Below, piece by piece: positions 37,354 to 48,660 of a DNA stretch of 64,000 nucleotides. The notes beneath the pieces were generated by a model. It was given only the letters and a program-made list of their open reading frames with translations. It was not told the origin of the DNA and made no database searches. How positions within the stretch are numbered: the stretch's first letter is position 1; each line of letters starts with the position of its first letter. Position numbers and translations under genes: made by a program. Origin of the DNA: Capitulum mitella (Eukaryota; Arthropoda; Thecostraca; Pollicipedomorpha; Pollicipedidae); contig CP099839.1 in NCBI GenBank assembly GCA_030062745.1, forward strand, positions 6,991,115 to 7,055,114. The letters are read 5' to 3'.

Positions 37354-38559
37354 TTAACCCTGTTCCCGGTGGGGGAGGGGCCAAACCCGCCCCCTCGGGT
37401 TTTTTGCCTGCCAATTCCAGAATTCTTGACACAGCTTTACGAAACTTGGCGACTTTTCCTAGCTATTTTTTTACGTACTGCGACAAAATTTCAAAACTCT
37501 GTTCTGCTCAGAGCCGGGCAACGTTTTTGGGAGGCACCTCAGGCCATTTTTGGCCATGTTGAGGGTAAAAGGAAAATGACTGCCAAAAATAGCGTTTTTA
37601 AGATAGAACTTCAAAATTGTATAGATGTATAGCTAAATGGTTAGGCAACTTACAAACACAATTTCGTTAATCTGAGTTCACTTGACAAGGTCAGGTCAAT
37701 GTCAAAATTCAAAATTTGGTTTTATAGTAATAATTTTGGTGCTATTGCCAATATCAAATGCCAAACCCGGGATATGTATGACGTCGAAGGGTGCCCTCTA
37801 TTTGCGTATCAAGTTTCAGCCTGATTTCAGGCCGGGTCACGGAGCTATAACTTAAATGTCAGTGCGTATACCCTGTGTCACAATAGCCTTAAAGTGAAAT
37901 TTCTGAAATAGAGTGAATTCAAATGTTTGAAAACGTTTTCAGATAACCTTAAATGCACACGAGATCATTCCAAGTGACTCCAAGGTCAGTGGAGGTCCTT
38001 TAAGGTCAAAGGTCACAAGTTGATCTAAAGAACATGTGGTCATGACAGTTCCCCATTTTTTATGTCCCTGGCACCGCCCATGCTAACATTACAAAAGCAT
38101 TGTAATACGACTGTACTTCTTCAGCATGATATGACTAGCAGAGGCTAAAAAGGTGCCCTTACCTTTTTTGTTCATTCAGCTGTTGGAAAAATAATTCTTC
38201 TATTTCTGAAACCCTGTGAACGCCTACGAATTTTCTCAAAATTTCAAAGGTGTGTACCAATGGTAAAGGCCTCTTTCATAATCTCTCGATTCACGCTAAT
38301 TTCATTGAAATCTGTCTATAAACAACGGAGATATAAGAAGTCCAAAAATGCCCCGTTTAACATTTTTGCCCCCTGTATCCACCCCTCTCAAAATTTTGGA
38401 GACTTCTTTTTTTAAAGTGTACTTTAGATCATGGCAAATCGATTGCCATTTGTTACGATGAAATCATATGTGTAGTTCTCGAGATCTCAGTGGGGGGCCG
38501 ATTTCGCCCCCTCTGCCGGGAATCGGCCATACCGTCTAGCCCTCTAGGAATAGGGTTAA
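37354..38559. mobile_element. TTAA-bounded element with hairpin ends (copy 2)
   Basis: TTAA lies at 37354-37357 and 38556-38559. The inward-reading ends are TTAACCCTGTTCCCGGTGGG and, on the other strand, TTAACCCTATTCCTAGAGGG: 16 of 20 positions match. The left hairpin is a GGGGGAGGG / CCCGCCCCC pair at about 37371-37395; the right is GGGGG with CGA-TT-TCG and CCCCC at 38492-38511. The interior is non-coding and AGGTCA-rich (37688-37702 and 37981-38022). Length is about 1.2 kb, close to copy 1 although the interiors are not obviously alike. Confidence 0.6.
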
Positions 38560-39089
38560 ACTTGTCAGACACATTAACAAAAACACACACATTGCCTCTT
38601 ACTATAATTGCTGGTGGCAGGGCTGCAATAACAGTATGCACGTGTCACGAAGTCTCATCATATCTTGCCCCCTTTCATACTTTGACAGACCAGTTGCCTT
38701 AGAAAACTTGCATGCCCTGAGGCCAAAACATCAAAAGACTGCAGTCGCCTCGGGCAACGAACACTATGTCGATACTCTTGACAGTAAAACGTTGTCCTGA
38801 ATCCTGAAGTACAGTGTGACGAAGATCATTTGAGACCGTCATGCGCTGTTTTGTCAAGTTTAAACGAATGTTCTTTGACATACAGGGCCCTATGTACCAC
38901 ACGAATCACGAACAAAAGACCTATATTCAACAATGGCTGCTCAACGTCCAACATTATTTTTGCTTACAGTCCAAATATCAGCTGCATTTCGGTGATCACC
39001 TGATCCCACTTTACGCTTATTGCCAGCTTTGGCATAGCAACAGTCAGTGTTACACATGGTACTGGCTGCAGAACGCTTCGATCGCTGAC
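38560..39089. other. Intergenic, nothing recognised
   Basis: No repeat ends or coding signal seen. Confidence 0.5.
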
Positions 39090-39420
39090 GGCTGTGACCA
39101 AGTTTGCGCTCTGAGAGCGACCGTTTCGCTGGGAGCCGCAGCCACCCGACGTCAGGCCGTCGCCGATCGACGATTTCTACACCGGAGCCGTGCTGCGCGC
39201 TGTTGCCAAACGGCCAGAGCAGAACGCAGCCGGCGAAACGTGACCTCGCGCCGCCGGCGAGCGTCACGAGTGCAGTCTCAAGGCCGTGCACCCACGGTCA
39301 ATACGGCGCCGGATGGCGGCGGACGGCGGCGGCGCTTCTCCGGCCACGCAGGCCATCTGCCGCGGGGGCCTCCGCCGGGGGGGGGGGGCTGGCGCTGCTC
39401 TGCGTGTGACGTATTGGCGT
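39090..39420. promoter_or_regulatory. CpG-rich island
   Basis: GC-rich, CpG-dense patch with runs of G at 39380-39389. Long open frames on both strands reflect base composition. No conserved domain or splice-site framing; unassigned. Confidence 0.3.
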
Positions 39421-40990
39421 GGAGTGTCCAGCGGATCTGTGAACTGCAGAGGTCATGGGAAGTAGGTATTGCAGTCGTAGTAGTGTGGGTAACGTGAAAA
39501 AGGCAGCAGTGAGCTGACATCGAGGAAAGGTCGGTTGGAGGAAGCAATGTTTTGCCCCTGCTGTCTGGCTATAGTCCATGTGCTCGTGGGCAACCGCCAA
39601 ACAACTCCGTCGTCAGCACAAACTCGAAGGACACGGGCATATATTGCCAACAGTGGATTATTGGAGCCAATCCACACCGCAGTAATCCTCCAAAAAGGCA
39701 TTGTTTTTGCGAAGTATGATATGCCTCAGTTTTGGCTGTGGCAACCAGTGAAGTTTGTATTGCCGCCTGCAGCACGGAAAAGCAAATGTCCTCGTGGTTT
39801 CAGCATGGTCAGCTGGCTCCCAAAATGGGACGTTTCGTTCTGGGAGCCCTCCTGGAGATGAGCTGAGCGCGGAGGCGTTCTCGAGAAAGGCACGAGGCCC
39901 GTACGCACTCTGAAAACTTGACGTCAATATTTTTGACATGTCCTGATCGATGGCCCTTTTGTCGGGGGTATTTCTTTTCATTTCACGGAGAAATCATGAT
40001 GCCTGCACGGCCGCCAGCGCATAGCAAAAGTTTGCGTCATTGTTTAGCAAATGTTTATAGTGTGCTGACTAAATCTTATGTATAGATACCAAACTCGGTT
40101 TAAATGACTTCTGGACTTGGGTTCTCATTTGGGTCAAGATCTTCTTATGTCAGAATTGTCGGGTGATGTCACTGACATTTTTGACCCTTTATTTTCTCGG
40201 AGAGGTTTTGCGTGAATGGAAGCGCTAAATAGAACTGTAACAGCAGTTTCCGTCTCTGTTCACCGTTAGAAGTCGTTCTAAGCCCATTAACAGCGTCCGA
40301 TGGGGTACCAACCACAGGACCCAATGGAAACCAGATCCACCGGCATGTCGTCATTTGAAGCTACTTGTAAGGACCTCATGTGACCTAAAAAGACCACTGA
40401 TACAGTCCTGCAGCCAACAAACCAATGAACATGCCGGTATTCATTTCCTTGAAGTGAGGTTGGGAATAGCTCAAGGTCGTACATCAACCCCTTGCCCTCG
40501 AAGATGAACGAAGGGCAGATACTGGCGAGAGATATTAAAAATACCTCATGGATTCAGTTTCTTAAATCATTTCTAATATTCACATTTGAAGAATATGCAT
40601 ACTCTTCTGACGTTGGTAAACATGCCATTGCAGTTTTCAGACTGATGTCAGAATGCTTAATGTATGTAAAATATTTTTTTATAGAATGCGTTTTCAACAG
40701 ATATTCTTTCGGTCGGTTATCACGCAAAGAACAACTGGAAAACCTGGAAATGGATAACCAACAGCTTCAGTCATGACAAAACAGGATCTGGCAACAATAG
40801 AAATTTTGTAATGCAGGTCCGTACATATCTTTGGGTGTCCCTTCTCTACTAAAACCAAATGTGTTCTTTATATGAATTGAACAAAATAAAGCAACACAGT
40901 GTAGAATACACGGCACCATAGCAATTCACCGCTTAGCATTTATTAGCTCTGAAACAAAACGGGTTTATATCTACAACTAACGTGGTCAAT
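39421..40990. other. Intergenic, nothing recognised
   Basis: Mixed-composition DNA with overlapping short open frames on both strands around 39535-39981 and no recognisable product. Confidence 0.5.
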
Positions 40991-41899
40991 TTAACCCTCG
41001 ACAGACATTAAAACTTTCATCTACGCGCACGACGAGAGGAGTTATTTGTTACCCGGGTGCCACGCCAAATTTTGTTCCTAAATGAGATACAACGACGGCA
41101 CAAAATGAGCGTGTAGCTTATTTATTTATTTATTTATTTTTGCTGATTCTAATGGTATCTAATTTGGCCCTTCACGGCACCTGGTGGTCTCTCAGATCAT
41201 TGCGAGACAGCATCGCGCCCCTTTACCGTCTCCACTATCATCGTGCCAGTCTTATAGCAGAAGGGCCTGCAATCCACGCTGTTATAGCGACTTGGTCTTA
41301 AAGTTGATCCACTCTTGTATTCAATGATTTATTGTGTTTCTTCGGGTTAAGATCAGGTCAACGGGACATCAGATATCATTATCACATTTTGTGATGCAAT
41401 TAGTGCAAATACTATGCTTTCGTAGCACACTATAGAGTTCTGATCATCTAGCAAGATTAAAATAGTCGGCATTACTGAAACCAAAGCCGAAAATTAGGCC
41501 AAAACCGATTAAAATGGGTGATCAACTCATATAAGATGAGTGGCCTCACTTGACCTTTGACAGGTCATTGGCCTTCCAGATAGCAAAATGTTGTCAAGCA
41601 TACGCTGAAACAGTCCTGCATACCCCATATCTCACCAAACTTCTGAGACAGAAGCCAAAACGTAGCTCAGGTCTAAAAGTTCGACTTGCAAGGTCCCAAT
41701 AGGGTCGTTATAAGTCCGTTATTTGACATGACCCGGTGTTATTTTGTTCTGTATTTTATTTTATTTTCGGAAAAGACGAAGCAGAAGTGTAAAGTTATCT
41801 ATCGCAGATTTCATGTTGTTGACGCCAGCAGTTCGCCAGCAGTCTCAGATAATTCACTGAGGGTGGCAACCCCCCCCCCCCCCGTTCGGCGAGGATTAA
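40991..41899. mobile_element. TTAA-bounded element (copy 3)
   Basis: TTAA lies at 40991-40994 and 41896-41899. The ends are TTAACCCTCGACAGAC and, on the other strand, TTAATCCTCGCCGAAC: 12 of 16 match. Near the right end is a run of about 16 C with a short GGGTGGC/ACCC pairing; near the left end is ACCCGGGT. The interior is AGGTCA-rich (41350 and 41549-41566) and non-coding, with a TTTA microsatellite at 41118-41140. The hairpins are weaker than in copies 1 and 2. Confidence 0.45.
41118..41140 (+). repeat. (TTTA)n microsatellite
   Basis: Five to six TTTA units. Confidence 0.9.
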
Positions 41900-44800
41900 A
41901 CCGGCCTTGTTGGCTATTGTGTCCGCATGGTTGTTCTTGAGATGACATTTTTGAAGGTTTCGGTGGTTTAATTACGCCTCAGCCAATACCATGACGACAT
42001 GTTTTTTTTTTCAATGATGCGACGACTTCTTGCGTTCTGCTTGGGTTTTAAGCTTTTGCTACACTATGAGCTTTCGCACCAACTAAATGAGCCTCCTTTC
42101 GCTCCTATGGCCAAAATAGCTTGAAGCAACACGCATATTGGCGACAATGTCTTGATCACAATCCCTGAAAAATGCCCATTGGTGGTATTATCAGACTGCA
42201 CCATCTGTATAAGACACGCTACTCTCATTGCAACGATAAACCGTGATACTTTAGGTTTTTATTTTTGAAATTTGGGGACTTTTTTGTGGCTCTTTTGCTA
42301 ATAATGATAAGCTGCATCTTTTCGGATGTTTTGACAAGAGCATGTGATCAGTTTTTGTTTGCGAAATCCTTTGTCGTGGCTAGATGTGGCTCCCAATCCA
42401 GCGCTCAGTGAGATTGCTGCTCTCAGTTCATTTTCAGCCTTTCTGTGTATGTCAGAGATGTACAGCATAGCCAGATTTTCGTGGCATTGCCCTACATCTG
42501 AACGACGCAATGAGGGAACAGTGGCAAGGCAGCTCGCAGTTGCCTCTTCTTCGACACGTTGCGCTGCTCTCGACACACACTGCAATACATTCCGCATTCG
42601 TGTATTGTTTTTTTTTTTACAACAGGAGTAGAATGCTATTATATTTACTAAATGGGAGATCAGATCAGAGGTCCTATGTTTCAGCCACCTACATTTCGAC
42701 AAAATACCCTACTTACACAGACCTGATCATTCTGTGGCACAGTTTTCTGCGGTACGCAATTATTTTAGGGATTGGTCTGTCCAATCGAACTCTCACTAAA
42801 CTCAGACTGTAGAAAATGCAGGAGCGTACACATCACACAGATGTCACACAAATCACATATCTCACATCACATAAAACACATGTCACACAAACATCATACA
42901 TATCACACAAAACCTGCATCAGCACAGCACACTACTGCCAGGCGTTGGGAAAAATATCAGTTTTTGTTAGCCCCTTCCTGGACAGAGTTTCAGTAAACTA
43001 ATTTTATACAACGACAGAGAAGTTTGTGTCTGGTTATTCTGTTCCGATTTTGTCGTCCACACCAGATCGAAATCATTACGGAAGAGCCGCTGCTCGTAAA
43101 CCAAACGATGTTCTTAATTGTACGTCATTAAAAACCACTTATTTACTAGACACGGACGTCAAGGTGTTTCTCAGATCAGTGTCTTCCAGCTTACATTTGC
43201 ACCAGTACATCCTTAAGGGCGTGTCATTCAATTCCGCAGCCCAGATGTAGCACCCAAACATTAAGAAAACACAGTAGCCCTTTCGCCAGATGTCGTCACC
43301 AGCGATCCGCTGTCGTGCAGGTCCCACCGCGTCGGCCCTTGGTCGGCCTCGGTGGCACGTGCAGCCGCCGAGTGCACCTGCACCGGCCGATTACTGTCAC
43401 CAAGCAGACCGACTGCGCTGAAATATGCTTCCACAAGGCGTCTAACGACCTGACCTCGCACCCGGCCAGGCCTCAGCCGCATTGTACCGATGACTTTCTC
43501 TCACACAGCACCCGGATTTTAGCGGTTTAGACAATATGATTTTTTTATTAAGTTCCTTTTTCAACAGTTGGAACGAAGGCAAAAGATCAAAAGCAACCTT
43601 CACGACTGATCCTTGCGCGCAGCCGGAAATCGATATGTTAGTAAACAGGTTTGCAGAGTAATCGATGCGGATGGATGTGCTTTAGAGCATCCATATTCGG
43701 CAGAAACGTTTCGCAAGCTTTGCGCTGTATGCCAGTTTATCCAGTGTTATATAATATTTCGGGCAAGCGCCAACTAAATGGTCCGCTACGGGCACAGACA
43801 CAACATTGCTCGAGTTGAATTCACAGTGGAATTAACTTCAAGACACGACATGGAAACATACAGTTAATATGCTGTCATGGCTGCCATTTATCTTTTTGAC
43901 GTAACCTTCGCAGGAAGGGACAGTTTCACGCCTCCTCCCCACGTTTACCTGTCACGCGTGTTTCAATATGTCTACGTGCGGCCCTGTGGAGCCGGCCAGC
44001 ACAATGACCTTGAGATCTCTAGCCAGCCCCCCTTCCCGATCAGTTTTATATAGTGGCTCTTTTTGTTTTTGCACCCCCTCTCCAGATTTCAGTGAACTTG
44101 TGGGGGACCGTTATGTTTTGTCGTGGTCGTTAACGTCAGAAATTCAGCTTTGGGACAATATGGATGGCGAAACATATCGCTGTCTTACCTTGTCTTGTAT
44201 CGTATTGCTGCCTTGTATCTACAAAAAGAGAAAAAAAAACACTGTCTTGCTTATCTTTTCTGAAGTGTTTCACAAGCTCTGACTACTCCGACGAAATACA
44301 TCACCGCTGGTGACGGCAGACAAATCATTGGCTGTGCTGGGTATGGGTATGGTCATTCACGCGAAATTTATTGCTCGGTGAATCTGTGGTACTGCGTCAG
44401 TGAAGGATGAGGGATAAAAGTACTTGATACCAAGTCCATTTCCTGATTGATTTAATGACTCATCACCCATCATTCAATGTGAACATGAGAAGGAATCATC
44501 AACTTTTACAGGGGCACCAAATGACCTTCGATCAGAAGTCACAGTTATCTGCATCAAGCCACCAAGCCCACTCCAAACACTGGTCTTTCCGATTACGTAA
44601 GAGCATGTCATCAGGGAAGAGCTTTGTTTGTTTGCTCCATTTTGTTTTGCATGTTCTCAAGATTGACTTTTTGTCGGTACGTGAGAGAAATCACAACCCC
44701 TTATTCAATGACACAACCTTTGTTATTGTTTGCATTCCCAGGCGTCCTTTCTTTACGCCAAGTTGAAACGTTGCTGTGCTGGTCGCCTTATGACCTCTGT

Positions 44801-44960
44801 TACTCGTTCACGAACAACTCTGCTAGTCACCACACCCTGGGAAGGGCGCCAGCGCCCATCTCAAAGAAAAATAATTTGCTTCAAGTTTAAGCTACACTTG
44901 CGGATGTACACTGACCAAATTGAATGTTGGTATGGAGAAGCATCCATAACTCAGCTGCAA
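41900..44960. other. Intergenic with CACA-rich minisatellite
   Basis: No gene recognised. The only structured part is a degenerate CATCACA/CACA-rich stretch at about 42830-42925. Confidence 0.5.
42830..42925 (+). repeat. Degenerate TCACACA-type tandem repeat
   Basis: Repeated CATCACAC, CACAAATCACA and TCACATC units across about 95 bp, too irregular to give a fixed period. Confidence 0.6.
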
Positions 44961-45300
44961 CCTGAATATTCATCGCCGTAATTGATTCATCAGCGCCCAT
45001 TCTGCCAGCGAGCCAAACCGCCGCCGCTGCCCGGAGCACGGGTACTCATCTGCCGGTGCCCGAGACGGGCTGCGATCTCCGCCCCTCGCCGAGGCCGGCG
45101 GGAGCCGCGCAGAGATCTGGACGCTCCGGGCTCACCTGGCCATGGCGGGGACGGACGTCGGAGGCGGCGGCGGCAGGGAGGCGACAGAGCTCACCTTGTC
45201 CCCCGTCAGTCCCGATGCGAGACTGCCGGCCACAGATGGTGGCAAGCGCCGCCGGACCAGTTAATCTTCCGCCGCCTGCGAACCCCGAACCGACCCTCTT
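44961..45300. promoter_or_regulatory. CpG island 3' of Abd-B
   Basis: GC-rich island beginning with an AT-rich Hox/Pbc-like word (TAATTGATTCATC, about 44979-44991). It lies about 1.1 kb beyond the Abd-B stop codon. A regulatory role is plausible by position only. Confidence 0.3.
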
Positions 45301-46079
45301 GCATCACAAAGCGCTCTGCATAATCAATGGCTTCTATCAAGCGCCATTATGCCGTTACAGCATAAACACACCTGTGTAAATATGCCAGCAAAGTGACTAA
45401 TAACTTACGAATAATTGCCGGTTGGTGAGCGTGACATGACTCCATGAATTACCACGCTCCCAGGTTCCATGTTCAGCGTATCGTGCGGCTGCGGGCTGCG
45501 TTTTTCCTTTGGCGCTAGTGTTTTCCTGGTCGGCGCGCACTCGGCAGGCAGCGCCATCTGTGCCCCGCTGACGTCACAGAGCGTGGCTCGGTCCGCCCAC
45601 AGTGTCTCCGTTACTTTATTAGCTCTCATGACGCTCATATAAATGATAAATAACAAAATACCTCGTGATGAGCTCGCGGGAACATTTATGAACTAGAGAC
45701 GGGCTGAATGATAGTAGCGTTTATAAGGGACAGCGGAGAGGATCACTACTCAACGCCGCGACTTCTTTCCACGACATAATAGCTGAAGTATTCGTTTGGA
45801 TGACTTTAATGACAGCGTCCCAGAACGCAGCATAAAAGCGGGCGGCCGTAGTAAACATGACATGAAGACGAACGCAGAAACAGTGCAGCGGGTCTGACGT
45901 CAACAAACGAAGAAAATGCATCGCTAAGTTCATCATTTGTACCAGTTCTACGGAAACGCTCGCGTTCGCGCACAGTCTCGCGCTCACGCACGCCGGATGA
46001 TCAGCTCGGACGACCAATGAAAGTGACAACACTATAATATCAAATCCTCCAACACAATAACAAAAACACTGCACAACAC
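45301..46079 (-). promoter_or_regulatory. Abd-B 3' flank: TTTAT cluster, poly(A) signal, CTCF-like core
   Basis: On the Abd-B strand an AATAAA hexamer lies at 45620-45615, about 820 bases after the stop, and could end the mRNA. Around it are several TTTAT(G/A) words (45635-45725), the type recognised by posterior Hox proteins. GCGCCATCTG at 45551-45560 is, in reverse, the CTCF core CAGATGGCGC. I cannot tell whether this is 3' UTR or downstream regulatory DNA. Confidence 0.35.
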
Positions 46080-46442
46080 CTAGCGGCGACGGTCGTCGGA
46101 ACTGTGCACTATGTACAGCCGACGCCGAACGGCGGCCCTCGGCGCGCGCTGGGCCCGCCGGCCGGGCCGTCCGAGGCCCCGGGGCCCCGGGGCCCGGGCC
46201 CGCGCGTCTTACTGCACTGGGTGAACCGCCCTGAACGGCGACCGGCAGGCGCCGCCGGGAGACGCGTCTCTGCCGAGCGGAGGTGCCTCGCGCGCACAGG
46301 CACGCGCGCGTGACGTCACTCGGGGGCCGGCGGCGGGTGGGCGGCGGCCGGCGGCCCGGGCGACGTGGCGCCGTTGGCCCCGGCGGAGCGGCACCCACAT
46401 CTTTGGCCTGCCTGAACCACGGATGGGACAGCGCGACACAGT
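46080..46442 (-). other. Probable Abd-B 3' UTR, GC-rich
   Basis: Directly follows the Abd-B stop codon on the minus strand. Strongly GC-rich and CpG-dense between about 46090 and 46400. Open frames here are compositional and are not supported as genes. Confidence 0.5.
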
Positions 46443-46726
46443 TTACCCTCCTTTGCCGTTTATACTGCCGTTCGAGGAGCTCTCCTGACTCTGCGCCCTC
46501 TGCGTCGCCTTTTTGTTCTTCATTCGCCTATTTTGGAACCAGATTTTCACTTGTCTCTCGGTAAGATTCAGGTTGCGAGCCAGCTCCCAGCGCTTTTGCT
46601 TTGACACGTACGCGTTGAAGAGGAACTCCTTCTCAAGCTCCAGCGTCTGAAACTTGGAGTAGGGTTTCCGCTTCTTTCGAACCGACACGTTGCCGGTCCA
46701 TTCCAAGGGGTTGGTACTCAGGCTCC
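46443..46726 (-). CDS. Abd-B: Abdominal-B exon 2: homeodomain and C-terminus
   Basis: Abd-B is the posterior Hox transcription factor that specifies posterior abdominal segments and genitalia in arthropods and acts in the nucleus. This exon starts after a strong acceptor (TTACATTTCAG) at 46727 and ends at TAA 46445-46443. It encodes residues 208-301: a linker with NPLEW (Trp217), the 60-residue homeodomain at about 223-282, and a short Ser/Gln/Gly tail. Helix 3 has the [13 protein letters not shown] signature, with Trp270 and Asn273 at homeodomain positions 48 and 51. [20 protein letters not shown] and KRWELARNL are diagnostic of Abd-B (Hox9-13 class), not of abd-A or Antp. The stop overlaps GGGTAAAC, a weak donor-like sequence, so an alternative longer tail cannot be excluded. 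Confidence 0.97.
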
Positions 46727-47820
46727 CTGAAATGTAACCAGGAGAAACAAATACGGTAAGTATCCAGCAAAGGAAAAGAAAAAAACGGGATGTCACGTGA
46801 ATCTGGCAAATGAAAAGGCTCGCATATAGGGATACAGTCGCTTGAGTTAACTTCTGGAATACGACATGAAGATGTCTTAAAATCTTAAAAACATGCCAGT
46901 TGGCCAATAGACAAGCTACTGAAATAAAACTACTCGATATATTTTTTAGCATATACGTTTAATGCTGTAATCCTAAGTCACGATTCTACTCAGTTGCGTC
47001 GCGATACATTACTGGATTTCCAGTAAATCAGGAATGTAGCTATGAACGAAAGAAACACGTGAGAATTTGTCTTCTTAACACGGGATTAAAAGAAGTAAAT
47101 TGTTATATAAATCAGACTTTAATGTCACCCAAACAACCACAGTCAGTGCTAATGGGTAAAGCGACAGGAAGCCTACAGCAAGAGGGGGGAGAGCAGTATG
47201 TAGGCAGCAAGCAGCAAGCTGGAAAATAAGCAAAGGGAAATCCCGTAATCCATTGGGAGTTATTATAGCATGCACGTGCAAAACTTCCCGAAATATTCGG
47301 TTTTCACATGCACATCAGCACGCTGTTTGCATTTTATAGGAAACAAAATCCTTTTATTTGCTCACAACGACATGAAAAAATACATGTGGTTTCAAAAAAG
47401 TTTATACATGAAATGCTTTCTTCCGCCAAGTATCTCTTATTAGTAACTGATCTCATGATTAATAATGGTTATTGTTACTAACCCAGGTATACTGGAGAAG
47501 TGCTGCTACATGTTGGGAATATGAAACTTTGGAATGGTATCTAAAACGCTGGAGTTTTTTAAATATTCTGATTACACACGTATGGCGATACGAACGTTTT
47601 GAACATCACTTCCAGACAACTGACTGACGCCTAACGAGACACAAGAGTTGACTCAAGACACGGACGCCGGAGCCCAAGAGACTGTGCGTCCAAACTCACA
47701 AACAAACAAGTAAACATAATTCCCCATATTTGTAGGAGACGAACGACTTCCAAAAGTCTCTGTCGCGCTAATTTACGAGAAAAAACACATAAAGCACTAA
47801 AATTTGGTGGAGTTTAGATG

Positions 47821-47930
47821 GAGAAGAGAGATGCAGAGAGAAAGAGAGAGAGAAAGAAAACAGAGGGAGAGGCAAAGAGAGAGGGAGAGAGAGTGGGAGA
47901 GGTGAGAGAGGGGAGAGAGAACAAGAAAAA
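47821..47930 (+). promoter_or_regulatory. GAGA-rich tract in Abd-B intron
   Basis: About 110 bp of nearly pure purine with many GAGAG words. GAGAG is the binding site of GAGA factor (Trl), which in Drosophila acts at Polycomb response elements and boundaries of the bithorax complex. Whether this tract does so is inference; microsatellite origin is the null explanation. Confidence 0.4.
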
Positions 47931-48129
47931 TGCAAACATATTGATGAATGAAAAACAACATGGCCGGACCAATTGGCCTTGATAATGTCAGAGCCAAAAT
48001 AATCTGCGCTAAGCACAAAAAAGGAAAGGGGATCCGCCATGGTTACATTACGCCATGGGTACGCCAAGTGCATACATTTTTCACGAATGGGCTTCATGCA
48101 GCCACGCCAGCATAAAGTACAGTTTACTG

Positions 48130-48660
48130 GCAGCACCTTGGCGCAAGACACTGTCCATCACCATGCAGATCCGCTTCATTCCGGCACACCGGCCAGCGGG
48201 GCTAATTGATTGTTTGCACTCGTTAACTGTTAATGAAACACGATCCCATCATCAGCGCCAGCAGACGGACCCGAGGACCCCGTCAGCTCAGACGGCCTCC
48301 GGCGCGGGCGTCATAATCTGATGGGCGCTGATCCCACCATCACCGGCCGTAAGTGTTCCGGCCCGCCGGTGACTCTCTGGGACGAGCCGCAGCGCGCGGG
48401 CACCGCCACTGCCGGCCCCGGACGGGCAAGTTCAGCTGTCCCAGCGCGTAATGGTTGTCAATGAGATTCGGCGACCGGCACGCAGTGCATGCTTAGCTCT
48501 GGCGGGCGGCGCGCAGACGCTAGCATCCGGTGTCGCTGCATTGAATGCCATCATTCAGGAAGCTGCAATGGTGCATTAGTAGCGGAAAATAATGACGGTT
48601 CCTGCCAAATTAGACAATTAGCCAGGCATGGACAACGCCGAATACGATTTATGTGCTCGG
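48130..48660. promoter_or_regulatory. Candidate intronic enhancer block
   Basis: Mixed-composition block unlike the repeats around it, containing TAATTGATTG (near 48201), GTTAATGAAAC and ATTTATGTG (near 48645), resembling homeodomain and Pbc/Hox sites, next to CpG-rich DNA. Suggestive only; conservation would be needed to support it. Confidence 0.25.

Noticed and set aside
38841..39497. 218-codon plus-strand open frame
   Set aside because: The second half runs through a CpG island, where stops are rare in all frames; long frames occur on the other strand too, and no domain is recognisable.
45721..46398. 225-codon minus-strand open frame just 3' of Abd-B
   Set aside because: Lies in the GC-rich probable 3' UTR; the translation is Arg/Pro/Ala-rich with no domain.
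44989..48332. 12-bp word ATCAGCGCCCAT at 44989-45000 and inverted at 48321-48332
   Set aside because: In a 64-kb window hundreds of 12-bp matches are expected by chance, so this pair carries no weight.
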